DNA of 64,000 bases, from NCBI RefSeq assembly GCF_000282455.1, contig NZ_AKJG01000150.1, positions 37,514 through 101,513 of the forward strand, in the 5' to 3' direction. This stretch comes from Pseudomonas sp. GM74. Lineage in GTDB: Bacteria; Pseudomonadota; Gammaproteobacteria; Pseudomonadales; Pseudomonadaceae. The stretch's first letter is position 1. Each line of letters opens with the position of its first letter. The translations under genes and the position numbers were made by a program. Below are positions 26,158-34,824 of this stretch, piece after piece. Below the pieces are notes generated by a model. That model saw only the letters and a program-made list of their open reading frames with translations, ran no database searches and was not told where the DNA came from.

Positions 26158-27372
26158 TTAGTGTGCCGCCCACTCGATCTTCGAGATATCGACGCCGTCT
26201 TTGTACATGTCCCACAGCGGCGACAGAGCGCGCAGCTTGGTTACGGCCTCGCAGACTTTCTGCGCGGCGTAGTCGATTTCTTCTTCGGTGGTGAAACGGC
26301 CGAAGGTGAAGCGGATCGAGCTGTGTGCCAGTTCGTCGTTGCGGCCCAGGGCGCGCAGTACGTACGAAGGCTCAAGGGACGCCGAAGTGCAGGCCGAACC
26401 GGACGAAACCGCCAGATCCTTGAGCGCCATGATCAGCGACTCGCCTTCAACGTAGTTGAAGCTCAGGTTCAGGTTGTGCGGAACGCGGGCGGTCATGCTG
26501 CCGTTGACGTACAGCTCTTCCAGGTGCTCGACCTGCTTGTAGAAACGGTCGCTCAAGGCCTTGATGCGCGCGTTCTCGGCAGCCATGTCTTCCTTGGCTA
26601 CGCGGAAAGCTTCACCCATGCCGACGATCTGGTGGGTCGCCAGGGTACCGGAACGCATGCCGCGCTCGTGACCGCCACCGTGCATGGTCGCTTCGATACG
26701 TACGCGCGGCTTGCGGCCTACGTACAGGGCGCCGATGCCTTTAGGACCATAGGTCTTGTGGGCGGAGAACGACATCATGTCGACTTTCAGCTTCGAAAGG
26801 TCGATCTCGACCTTGCCGGTGGACTGAGCGGCGTCGACGTGGAACAGGATGCCCTTGGAACGGAGCAGTTCGCCGATCGCTGCGATGTCGTTGATGGTGC
26901 CGATTTCGTTGTTCACGTGCATGACCGAAACCAGGATGGTGTCGTCGCGCAGTTCGGCTTCGATCATCTCAGGGGTCACCAGGCCATCGGTACGAGGCTC
27001 GATGTAGGTCACTTCGAAACCTTCACGCTCCAGTTGGCGCATGGTGTCCAGGACAGCCTTGTGCTCAATCTTGGTGGTGATCAGGTGTTTGCCTTTGGTG
27101 GCGTAGAAATGTGCCGCACCCTTGATTGCCAGGTTGTCGGATTCGGTGGCACCGGAGGTCCAGACGATTTCGCGCGGGTCGGCATTGACCAGATCGGCCA
27201 CCTGACGACGGGCGTTTTCAACGGACTCTTCAGCTTTCCAGCCGAACACGTGGGAACGGGACGCCGGGTTACCGAAGTTTCCGTCGACCAGCAGGCATTC
27301 ACTCATCTTTTGCGCGACACGCGGATCAACCGGGGTGGTCGCAGAGTAATCAAGGTAAATCGGCAATTTCAT
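26158..27372 (-). CDS. iscS: Cysteine desulfurase IscS
   Basis: PLP enzyme that supplies sulfur to clusters, thiamine and tRNA thiolation. The 404-residue protein has PLP lysine K206 (SAHKTYGPK) and the active-site loop cysteine C328 (SSGSACTSAS), the same positions as in E. coli IscS. It follows iscR by about 50 bases. Confidence 0.97.
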   Translation of the reverse strand: MKLPIYLDYSATTPVDPRVAQKMSECLLVDGNFGNPASRSHVFGWKAEESVENARRQVADLVNADPREIVWTSGATESDNLAIKGAAHFYATKGKHLITTKIEHKAVLDTMRQLEREGFEVTYIEPRTDGLVTPEMIEAELRDDTILVSVMHVNNEIGTINDIAAIGELLRSKGILFHVDAAQSTGKVEIDLSKLKVDMMSFSAHKTYGPKGIGALYVGRKPRVRIEATMHGGGHERGMRSGTLATHQIVGMGEAFRVAKEDMAAENARIKALSDRFYKQVEHLEELYVNGSMTARVPHNLNLSFNYVEGESLIMALKDLAVSSGSACTSASLEPSYVLRALGRNDELAHSSIRFTFGRFTTEEEIDYAAQKVCEAVTKLRALSPLWDMYKDGVDISKIEWAAH

Positions 27373-27422
27373 GGACTATCTCCTAAATCAGGCTGGCTGG
27401 CGTGCCGCTAGCTCTTTGGCTG

Positions 27423-27914
27423 TCATTCGACGGCGGACGCTTCAATCTTGTCCAGGCGTGGCACCTTGCTGTTGCAACGGCGCTGGTCCTGACGCTGGGC
27501 TACTTCTTGCACCTCACGGCGAGTCACAAGGTCAGCCAAGCTGATACCGCTCAGAAATTCGTGAATCTGCAGGCTCAGGTCGCACCACAAGTGGTGGGTC
27601 AGGCAGGTGTCGCCTTGATGGCAATCACCCTGCCCCTGGCATTTGGTGGCATCGACCGATTCGTTCACCGCATCGATCACCTGGGCGACCTGGATGCCCT
27701 GCATGTCGCGGGACAATTGGTAGCCACCGCCCGGACCACGCACGCTGGACACCAGATTGCTGCGGCGCAATTTGGCAAAAAGCTGTTCGAGGTAGGACAG
27801 GGAGATGCCTTGGCGCTCGGAGATATCGGCCAGGGACACGGGCCCGTGCTGCGCGTGCAACGCCAGGTCAAGCATGGCGGTCACGGCGTATCGGCCTTTT
27901 GTAGTCAGTCGCAT
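27423..27914 (-). CDS. iscR: Fe-S responsive regulator IscR
   Basis: Rrf2-type repressor; with its [2Fe-2S] cluster it represses its own operon. The 163-residue protein has an N-terminal winged helix (MRLTTKGRYAV) and ligands C92, C98, C104 and H107. It is the first gene of the isc operon, and two matching operator sites lie just upstream, which supports autoregulation. Confidence 0.95.
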   Translation of the reverse strand: MRLTTKGRYAVTAMLDLALHAQHGPVSLADISERQGISLSYLEQLFAKLRRSNLVSSVRGPGGGYQLSRDMQGIQVAQVIDAVNESVDATKCQGQGDCHQGDTCLTHHLWCDLSLQIHEFLSGISLADLVTRREVQEVAQRQDQRRCNSKVPRLDKIEASAVE

Positions 27915-27945
27915 GGACAATTACCACGGAGTTCGGAATGAGGCG

Positions 27946-27974
27946 AGTATGCAATTCCCGAGTATTTAAGTCAA
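27946..27974 (-). promoter_or_regulatory. isc operon promoter
   Basis: Minus-strand -35 TTGACT (27969-27974), 17-base spacer and -10 CATACT (27946-27951), about 32 bases ahead of iscR. The -35 is covered by the proximal IscR site. Confidence 0.7.
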
Positions 27975-28003
27975 CTATAAGACCTAGTACTTTAGTCAGG
28001 TTT
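27954..28003 (-). promoter_or_regulatory. Two IscR type 1 operator sites
   Basis: Minus-strand site A (27954-27978) reads ATAGTTGACT, then TAAAT, then ACTCGGGAAT. Site B (27979-28003) reads AAACCTGACT, then AAAGT, then ACTAGGTCTT. Both fit the published type 1 pattern ATASYYGACTRWWWYAGTCRRSTAT with few mismatches, and they abut directly. Confidence 0.7.
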
Positions 28004-28073
28004 ACCCGCAAAAGAGCGCGCGCATCATAGCAAAGGCTGGGTGTGTATCACCAGCAAATGCGCGTTATCGTTC

Positions 28074-28138
28074 TTCGCGAGCAAGCCCGCTCCCACAGGG
28101 ACGATGAACATCCTGTGGGAGCGGGCTTGCTCGCGAAG
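28074..28138. repeat. REPIN
   Basis: Compact inverted REP pair with a short loop, between the isc promoter region and the 3' end of cysE. Confidence 0.9.
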
Positions 28139-28151
28139 GGAGGGGCGCGGT

Positions 28152-28928
28152 CTAGCTGGCCTGACTCTGATCCTTGTCCTTCACACACGCGAAATCTTCT
28201 TCGCGCAGCTCAGGCAGATCTTTCGCACAGTAATTACTGCCCAGGTCCTTCAACGCCCCGCACATCCCCTCCAGACGCCCATCGACCGCTTGCAGATGAT
28301 CGAGCAGCTGACCAATGGCACGCGCCACCGGGTCGGGCATATCTTCAGTCACACCGTAGGCATCAAAACCGATCTTCTCGGCCATGGCCTTGCGCTTGGC
28401 GTCCTGTTCTTCGTCGGGCTTGACGATAATCCGCCCCGGAATCCCCACCACAGTGGCACCCGGCGGCACTTCCTTGGTCACGACCGCATTGGAACCCACC
28501 TTGGCCCCGGCACCGACAGTGAACGGGCCGAGCACCTTCGCGCCCGCCCCGACCACCACGCCATCACCCAGGGTCGGATGACGCTTGCCCTTGTTCCAGC
28601 TGGTACCACCGAGGGTCACGCCCTGATAAATGGTCACGTCATTGCCGATCTCGGCGGTTTCACCGATAACGATGCCCATGCCATGGTCAATGAAGAAACG
28701 ACGCCCAACCTTGGCCCCCGGATGGATTTCGATCCCGGTCAGCCAGCGGCCGAAATTCGACACCAACCGCGCCAGCCATTTCAGGTCAGCGCGCCACAGC
28801 ATTGCCGACAAACGGTGAATCCAGATGGCATGCATGCCGGGGTAGCAGGTCAGGACTTCAAAAGCGTTACGCGCCGCCGGGTCTCGGTGGAATACGCTCT
28901 GGATATCTTCACGCAAACGCTCGAACAT
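28152..28928 (-). CDS. cysE: Serine O-acetyltransferase
   Basis: Makes O-acetylserine for cysteine synthesis. The 258-residue protein has an N-terminal helical domain and a left-handed beta-helix with hexapeptide repeats (IDHGMGIVIGETAEIG, GVTLGGTSW). Of two consecutive ATG codons the second (28928) has better spacing from AAGGA. Its place beside the isc operon links cysteine supply with IscS demand. It is downstream of trmJ. Confidence 0.94.
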   Translation of the reverse strand: MFERLREDIQSVFHRDPAARNAFEVLTCYPGMHAIWIHRLSAMLWRADLKWLARLVSNFGRWLTGIEIHPGAKVGRRFFIDHGMGIVIGETAEIGNDVTIYQGVTLGGTSWNKGKRHPTLGDGVVVGAGAKVLGPFTVGAGAKVGSNAVVTKEVPPGATVVGIPGRIIVKPDEEQDAKRKAMAEKIGFDAYGVTEDMPDPVARAIGQLLDHLQAVDGRLEGMCGALKDLGSNYCAKDLPELREEDFACVKDKDQSQAS

Positions 28929-28930
28929 CA

Positions 28931-29701
28931 TTAATCCTTCCGCTTAAGGAGCTCACCACGGGCCGCTTTCTGGGTTTCCGTGAGGATGCCACGCAATATA
29001 TTCATTTCCGCCCGGCTGACCGAGCTGCGTCCGTACAACCGGCGCAGGCGCGCCATCAAGTGCCGTGGCTTTTCCGGATCGAGGAATTCGATGGCCACCA
29101 GGGTCTGCTCCAGGTGCTCATAGAAACGTTCCAGCTCGTCCATGGTCGCCAGCTCAGCGCTTTTGACCGAAGCCACTTCTTCCTTCTCGACCTTGCTCGG
29201 CTGACCTTGGGCCGCCAGCCAGGACATGCGCACTTCATAACCCAACACCTGCACCGCCGCCCCAAGGTTCAGCGAACTGAACTCAGGGTCTGATGGAATG
29301 TGCACGTGATAATGACATCGCTGCAGCTCTTCGTTGGTCAGGCCGGAATCCTCACGACCGAACACCAGGGCGATCTCCGCGCCCTGCCCGGCTTCCTCCA
29401 CCACCTTCGTTCCGCATTCACGGGGATCGAGCAGCGGCCAGGGAATGCGCCTGTCGCGAGCACTGGTGCCAAGCACCAGATTGCAACCGACCAAGGCATC
29501 TTCCAAGGTGGCGACGACTTGCGCGTTTTCAAGGATGTCCCCGGCACCGGAGGCACGGGCATCGGCCTCGTGATGCGGGAACACACGAGGCTCGACCAGC
29601 ACCAGCCGCGACAGCCCCATGTTCTTCATGGCACGCGCAGCCCCGCCGATATTGCCCGGATGGCTGGTATTGACCAGGACGACACGAATGTTTTGCAGCA
29701 A
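28931..29701 (-). CDS. trmJ: tRNA (Cm32/Um32) methyltransferase TrmJ
   Basis: SPOUT-class 2'-O-methyltransferase for position 32 of tRNA. The 256-residue protein has the opening LQNIRVVLVNTSHPGNIGGA and the SPOUT knot motif near FGREDSGLTNEEL. The probable start is TTG 29701; no good ribosome site is seen and the frame is open further upstream without conservation. It is divergent from suhB and 2 bases from cysE. Confidence 0.92.
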   Translation of the reverse strand: MLQNIRVVLVNTSHPGNIGGAARAMKNMGLSRLVLVEPRVFPHHEADARASGAGDILENAQVVATLEDALVGCNLVLGTSARDRRIPWPLLDPRECGTKVVEEAGQGAEIALVFGREDSGLTNEELQRCHYHVHIPSDPEFSSLNLGAAVQVLGYEVRMSWLAAQGQPSKVEKEEVASVKSAELATMDELERFYEHLEQTLVAIEFLDPEKPRHLMARLRRLYGRSSVSRAEMNILRGILTETQKAARGELLKRKD

Positions 29702-29847
29702 GGGAGGCGCTCTCGAACACAATAATCGGGAGCAGAATCTTACAGCTGAACCTACCGTTAAGCCATGAAAGCGAACGTCGTCCTTCTCCTGTAGAAACTT
29801 TCTGATAGAATGCCCGGCTTTCTTTAACAACCTTAGGTGACACATCC

Positions 29848-30666
29848 ATGCAGCCCATGCTGAATATCGCGCTGCGCGCCGCCCGCAGCGCCAGTGAATT
29901 GATCTTCCGCTCCATCGAGCGCCTGGATACCATCAAGGTCGACGAAAAAGACGCCAAGGATTACGTATCCGAGGTGGATCGCGCCGCCGAACAGAAAATC
30001 ATCGACGCCCTGCGCAAGGCCTACCCGAATCACTCGATCCTGGGTGAAGAGACCGGCATGCACGCCGGCACCGGCATCGAAGGCGAAGAGTACCTGTGGA
30101 TCATCGACCCACTGGACGGCACTACCAACTTCCTGCGCGGCATCCCTCACTTCGCTGTCAGCATCGCCTGCAAATACCGCGGTCGCCTGGAGCACGCTGT
30201 TGTTCTGGACCCGGTTCGCCAGGAAGAATTCACCGCCAGCCGTGGTCGCGGCGCTCAACTGAACGGTCGTCGCCTGCGCGTCAGCGGCCGCACCAGCCTG
30301 GACGGCGCCCTGCTGGGTACCGGCTTCCCGTTCCGTGACGACCAGATGGACAACCTCGACAACTACCTGGGCATGTTCCGCGCCCTGGTTGGCCAGACCG
30401 CCGGCATCCGCCGCGCAGGTTCGGCGAGCCTGGACCTGGCCTACGTGGCCGCCGGCCGTTTCGACGCCTTCTGGGAGTCGGGCCTGTCCGAGTGGGACAT
30501 GGCTGCAGGCGCCCTGCTGATCCAGGAAGCCGGCGGTTTGGTGAGCGATTTCACCGGCGGTCACGACTTCCTTGAGAAAGGCCACGTCGTTGCCGGCAAC
30601 ACCAAATGCTTCAAGGCCGTGCTGACGGCCATCCAGCCGCACCTGCCGGCCTCGCTGAAGCGCTAA
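29848..30666 (+). CDS. suhB: Inositol-1-monophosphatase family protein SuhB
   Basis: Mg-dependent monophosphatase of 272 residues; in E. coli SuhB also joins rRNA antitermination complexes. The metal-binding residues E67, D87 and D90 are present in ILGEETG and IIDPLDGTTN, and the second motif WDMAAGALLIQEAGG is intact. A -10-like TAGAAT (29806-29811) lies upstream without a clear -35. A strong terminator follows. Confidence 0.95.
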   Translation: MQPMLNIALRAARSASELIFRSIERLDTIKVDEKDAKDYVSEVDRAAEQKIIDALRKAYPNHSILGEETGMHAGTGIEGEEYLWIIDPLDGTTNFLRGIPHFAVSIACKYRGRLEHAVVLDPVRQEEFTASRGRGAQLNGRRLRVSGRTSLDGALLGTGFPFRDDQMDNLDNYLGMFRALVGQTAGIRRAGSASLDLAYVAAGRFDAFWESGLSEWDMAAGALLIQEAGGLVSDFTGGHDFLEKGHVVAGNTKCFKAVLTAIQPHLPASLKR

Positions 30667-30683
30667 GCTTCCAGCGACAGAAA

Positions 30684-30710
30684 AAGCACCCTGCGGGGTG
30701 CTTTTTTTAT
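30684..30710 (+). terminator. Terminator of suhB
   Basis: Stem AGCACCC / GGGGTGCT with loop TGC and a long T-run on the plus strand. Confidence 0.92.
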
Positions 30711-30746
30711 GCCTGGAATCCAACCCCAATAACACCACAGAACCAA

Positions 30747-30837
30747 TGTGGGAGCGGGCTTGCTCGCGAAAGCGGTGTATCAGCCAACATAGATATTGAA
30801 TGTTGGACCGCATTCGCGAGCAAGCCCGCCCCCACAG
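30747..30837. repeat. REPIN
   Basis: Inverted REP pair centred between two converging terminators. Confidence 0.9.
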
Positions 30838-30868
30838 GGGATTGAGGGCGATGCTTGAATCGTGGGCA

Positions 30869-30900
30869 CAAAAAAAGCACCCCGCAGGGTGCTTCTTTTT
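30869..30900 (-). terminator. Terminator of the glycine-zipper gene
   Basis: Minus-strand stem AGCACCC / GGGGTGCT with a T-run. The 16-base stem-loop is the exact reverse complement of the suhB terminator about 190 bases away. Confidence 0.9.
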
Positions 30901-30918
30901 CAATCCGGCTTCAGCAGA

Positions 30919-31467
30919 TCACTGAGCCGCCTGATTCTCCGACAGGACCAGCTTGCCTTCCTTATCCACCGGAATCTGGTTGCCCGGATCACGATCCATG
31001 CGCACCTTGCCTTCCTTGCCGTCCAGCGAATACCGCACGTCGTAACCTACAACCTTGTCACTGATGTCGTTAACAGTGTTACAGCGGGTCTGGGTCGTGG
31101 TGTAGGTATCACGCTCTTGCATGCCTTCCTGCACCTTGTTGCCGGCATAACCACCGCCGACAGCACCCGCGACCGTGGCGATTTTCTTGCCGGTGCCACC
31201 ACCGATCTGGTTACCCAGCAATCCACCTGCCAACGCACCGACCACCGTACCGGCGATCTGATGTTGATCTTTCACCGGCGCCTGCCGGGTGACCGTTACA
31301 TCCTTGCATACTTCACGTGGAGTCTTGATTTGTGTCTTGACCGGCTCAACGGCGAGTACTTGTGCGTACTCCGGACCGCTTTTAACCAGGCTGTAGGTGG
31401 CCACAGCACCCCCGGCAGTCACACCGACAGCACCCAGTACCGCACCAACCAGCATCGACTTGTTCAC
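30919..31467 (-). CDS. Glycine-zipper (2TM-type) envelope protein
   Basis: 182 residues with an N-terminal signal or membrane segment (about 4-25) and a glycine-zipper region around 75-120 (GTVVGALAGGLLGNQIGGG and GGGYAGNKVQEGM). Such SlyB/YmgG-like proteins are outer-membrane or periplasmic and linked to envelope stability. The probable start is GTG 31467, with AGGAGG 5 bases upstream. In P. aeruginosa a similar gene also lies between suhB and secF. The function is not known in detail. Confidence 0.8.
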   Translation of the reverse strand: MNKSMLVGAVLGAVGVTAGGAVATYSLVKSGPEYAQVLAVEPVKTQIKTPREVCKDVTVTRQAPVKDQHQIAGTVVGALAGGLLGNQIGGGTGKKIATVAGAVGGGYAGNKVQEGMQERDTYTTTQTRCNTVNDISDKVVGYDVRYSLDGKEGKVRMDRDPGNQIPVDKEGKLVLSENQAAQ

Positions 31468-31527
31468 ATGAACCTCCTGGACCATCACATGCGGAACATG
31501 TCCGCGCTTCTCCCTGCCTTGGAGCAC

Positions 31528-31562
31528 AAAAAAAGGCGCGAGTTCAACTCGCGCCTTTTTTG
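31528..31562 (-). terminator. Terminator of yajC-secD-secF
   Basis: Perfect stem AAAAGGCGCGAGTT / AACTCGCGCCTTTT; the T-run works on the minus strand behind secF. It could also act on the plus strand. Confidence 0.9.
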
Positions 31563-31588
31563 GACTACATCACTTGAAGACTTTGCCT

Positions 31589-32503
31589 TCAAGGACGGTC
31601 GTCGACTTCCTTCTCGGTGTTAGCCGGAGGAATCAGGTCTTCCGTGCTCAGGTTCAGCCAGATCAGCACCACGTTCGCGATGTAGATCGACGAGTAAGTA
31701 CCCGCCAGAACACCAATGAACAGAGCGATGGAGAAGCCGAACAGGTTGTCGCCACCAAAGAACAACAGGGCCGCGATCGCCAGCAAGGTGGAGATCGAAG
31801 TCGCCATGGTCCGCAGCAGGGTTTGCGTGGTCGAGATGTTGATGTTCTCGATCAGGCTGGCCTTGCGCAGGACACGGAAGTTCTCGCGAACCCGGTCGAA
31901 TACCACGATGGTGTCGTTGAGCGAGTAACCGATGATTGCCAGTACCGCCGCCAGCACCGTCAGGTCGAAGGTGATCTGGAAGAACGACAGGATACCGATG
32001 GTCACGATCACGTCGTGGATCAGGGATACGATCGCACCGACCGCAAACTTCCACTGAAAGCGGAAAGCCAGGTAGATCAGGATGCCGCCCAGCGCCATCA
32101 GCATGCCGAGGCCGCCCTGGTCACGCAGCTCTTCACCCACCTGCGGGCCGACGAACTCGACACGTTTGACCGTCGCCGGGTTCTCGCCGCCGACCTTCTG
32201 CAAGGCTTCGGCTACCTGGTGACCCAGCTGCGGGTCTTCGCCAGGCATGCGCACCAGCAGGTCGGTGGTTGCACCGAAGTTCTGCACGATGGCTTCGTGA
32301 TAACCGGCGGTCACCAGCTGCTCACGCACCTTGGTAACGTCGGCCGGACGCTCGTAGGTCAGCTCGATGAGCGTACCGCCGGTGAAGTCCAGGCCCCAGT
32401 TCATGCCCTTATGGAAGACACTGAATATTGCCAGTGCGGTAAGAAACAATGTGACGCCGAACGCGAAGTTGCGAACGCCCATGAAGTTGATTGTACGTAA
32501 CAT
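31589..32503 (-). CDS. secF: Protein translocase subunit SecF
   Basis: RND-fold partner of SecD that uses the proton gradient to complete Sec export. The 304-residue protein has six membrane segments, the periplasmic P1-like domain and the GLDFTGGTLIEL and family DTIVVFDRVREN motifs. It is 9 bases after secD. Confidence 0.96.
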   Translation of the reverse strand: MLRTINFMGVRNFAFGVTLFLTALAIFSVFHKGMNWGLDFTGGTLIELTYERPADVTKVREQLVTAGYHEAIVQNFGATTDLLVRMPGEDPQLGHQVAEALQKVGGENPATVKRVEFVGPQVGEELRDQGGLGMLMALGGILIYLAFRFQWKFAVGAIVSLIHDVIVTIGILSFFQITFDLTVLAAVLAIIGYSLNDTIVVFDRVRENFRVLRKASLIENINISTTQTLLRTMATSISTLLAIAALLFFGGDNLFGFSIALFIGVLAGTYSSIYIANVVLIWLNLSTEDLIPPANTEKEVDDRP

Positions 32504-32512
32504 GGCAGCCCC

Positions 32513-34381
32513 TTAAATCCACAACTTCTTGAAGTCACGACCGCCGAAGATCAGGTTGACCATCGCGCGGGTCACCATGATGGCCGTGAACATCGAGGTA
32601 AAGATCCCGAGGGACATGGTCACTGCGAAGCCCTTGACGGGACCTGTGCCCATGGCAAAGAGGATGCCGCCGACCAGCAAGGTGGTCAGGTTGGCGTCGA
32701 GAATCGCGGTGAATGCCCGGCCGAAGCCTTCGTTGATTGCGCGCTGCACGGTCATGCCGGCGGCGATCTCTTCACGGATCCGCGAGAAGATCAGCACGTT
32801 GGCGTCTACCGCCATACCCATGGTCAACACGATACCGGCGATACCCGGCAGGGTCAGCGTTGCACCCAGCAGCGACATCAGGGCCAGCAGCATCACCATG
32901 TTCACCGCCAGCGCGACGGTGGCGATGAGGCCGAAGAAGCGGTAGATGGCCATGATGAACAGCGAGACGAACAGCATGCCCCACAGCGACGCATCAATAC
33001 CCTTGGTGATGTTGTCGGCACCCAGGCTTGGGCCGATGGTGCGCTCTTCAGCGAAGTACATCGGAGCGGCCAGGCCACCGGCACGCAGCAACAGCGCCAG
33101 CTCGGACGACTCGCCCTGGCCGTTCAGGCCGGTAATACGGAACTGAGCACCCAGCGGCGACTGGATGGTCGCCAGGCTGATGATCTTCTTCTCTTCCTTG
33201 AAGCTCTGAACCGGCACGTCTTTCTCGACGCCGTTGACCACTTGCTTGGTGTAAGTGGTCACCGGGCGCTGCTCGATGAAGATCACAGCCATGCTGCGAC
33301 CGACGTTCGAACGGGTCGCACGGCTCATCAGCTCGCCGCCGTGGCCATCCAGACGGATATTCACTTCTGGCCTGCCGTGCTCGTCGAAGCCGGCCTTGGC
33401 GTCAGTCACCTGGTCACCGGTAATGATCAGGCCACGCTCGATCAGTGCAGGAGGACGGTTGCCCTCACGGAACTCGAAGGATTCGGAAGTGGCTTTCGAA
33501 GCACCAGGCTCAGCGGCCAGGCGGAACTCGAGGTTGGCCGTCTTGCCGAGGATACGCTTGGCTTCGGCGGTGTCCTGCACGCCCGGCAGCTCAACCACGA
33601 TGCGGTTGGCGCCCTGACGCTGGACGATCGGTTCGGCAACACCCAGCTCGTTGACGCGGTTACGTACCGTGGTCAAGTTCTGCTTGATGGAGTATTCACG
33701 GATTTCCGCCAGCTTGGCCGGGGTCATCGCCAGACGCAGCACCGGTTGACCATTGAGGTCGGCCGGAACAATGTCGAAATCGTTGAAGTTCTTGCGGATG
33801 ATCGAACGGGCCTGTTCGCGGCTGTCTTCATCTGCGAAGCCCAGCTGAATGGCACCGCCCAGTTGCGGCAGGCTGCGATAGCGCAGCTTCTCTTTACGCA
33901 GCAGGCTCTTGACGTCGCCTTCGTAGACTTTCAGGCGTGCGTCGAGGGCTTTGTCCATGTCCACTTCCAGCAGGAAGTGCACACCACCGGACAAGTCCAG
34001 ACCCAGCTTCATCGGGTGCGCAGCGAGGTTGCGCAGCCATTGCGGGGTGGTTTGTGCCAGGTTCAATGCAACGACGTAGTCATCACCCAACGCCTTGCGT
34101 ACAACGTCCTTGGCCGGCAACTGGTCTTCAGCCTTGGTCAGGCGAATCAGCCCGCCCTTGCCGCCCTCTGCCAGCGTGGCAGCCTTGACGTTGATCCCGG
34201 ATTCCTTGAGCGCAGCGCTCACGCGATCCAGATCAGCCTGATTGACCTGCAGCGCAGTGCTTGCACCGCTGACCTGAATGGCCGGGTCATCAGGATAAAG
34301 ATTGGGAGCGGAATAAATCAGACCGACCGCCAGCACCGCCAGGATCAGAATGTATTTCCACAGAGGATATTTGTTCAGCAT
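32513..34381 (-). CDS. secD: Protein translocase subunit SecD
   Basis: 622 residues: one N-terminal membrane segment (about 7-25), a large periplasmic domain (about 110-440, with GLDLSGGVHFLLEVD) and five C-terminal membrane segments with DANVLIFSRIREE. It works with SecF and YajC. ATG 34381 is chosen over a GTG one codon upstream. Confidence 0.96.
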   Translation of the reverse strand: MLNKYPLWKYILILAVLAVGLIYSAPNLYPDDPAIQVSGASTALQVNQADLDRVSAALKESGINVKAATLAEGGKGGLIRLTKAEDQLPAKDVVRKALGDDYVVALNLAQTTPQWLRNLAAHPMKLGLDLSGGVHFLLEVDMDKALDARLKVYEGDVKSLLRKEKLRYRSLPQLGGAIQLGFADEDSREQARSIIRKNFNDFDIVPADLNGQPVLRLAMTPAKLAEIREYSIKQNLTTVRNRVNELGVAEPIVQRQGANRIVVELPGVQDTAEAKRILGKTANLEFRLAAEPGASKATSESFEFREGNRPPALIERGLIITGDQVTDAKAGFDEHGRPEVNIRLDGHGGELMSRATRSNVGRSMAVIFIEQRPVTTYTKQVVNGVEKDVPVQSFKEEKKIISLATIQSPLGAQFRITGLNGQGESSELALLLRAGGLAAPMYFAEERTIGPSLGADNITKGIDASLWGMLFVSLFIMAIYRFFGLIATVALAVNMVMLLALMSLLGATLTLPGIAGIVLTMGMAVDANVLIFSRIREEIAAGMTVQRAINEGFGRAFTAILDANLTTLLVGGILFAMGTGPVKGFAVTMSLGIFTSMFTAIMVTRAMVNLIFGGRDFKKLWI

Positions 34382-34445
34382 CACGCCGCCCGTTTATGAC
34401 GCGGGGCGCCTTGCGCGCCCCGTCGATTGAAAATGAAGTTGAAAC

Positions 34446-34781
34446 TTAGATCGCTTTGAGCGTGCCTTTTGGCAGCGTCGCGGCGATGGCGCCTTTCTGG
34501 AATTTCATTTCGACGGTGTCGGAAACTTCCAGAACGACGAAATCGTCGGCCACTTTAGTGATCTTGCCGGCGATGCCGCCGGTGGTCACAACTTCGTCGC
34601 CCTTTTGCAGGCTGCTCAGCAGGTTTTTCTGCTCTTTGGCGCGCTTGGCCTGTGGACGCCAGATCATCAGGTAGAAGATGACCAGGAAGCCGACCAGGAA
34701 AATCCACTCGAAACCGCCGCCCATAGGGGCTGCCGCAGGTGCAGCAGCGTCTGCCATGGCATTAGAGATAAAAAAGCTCAT
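34446..34781 (-). CDS. yajC: Preprotein translocase subunit YajC
   Basis: Small SecDF-associated membrane protein of 111 residues with one membrane segment (about 24-42), the FYLMIWRPQAKR motif and the Sm-like soluble C-terminus (GDEVVTTGGIAGKI). It lies 64 bases before secD and 43 bases after tgt, in the same direction. Confidence 0.95.
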   Translation of the reverse strand: MSFFISNAMADAAAPAAAPMGGGFEWIFLVGFLVIFYLMIWRPQAKRAKEQKNLLSSLQKGDEVVTTGGIAGKITKVADDFVVLEVSDTVEMKFQKGAIAATLPKGTLKAI

Positions 34782-34824
34782 TTAGCACTCCAGTTGCAAA
34801 TGTTGAATCTTGGGGTCAGAAAAC

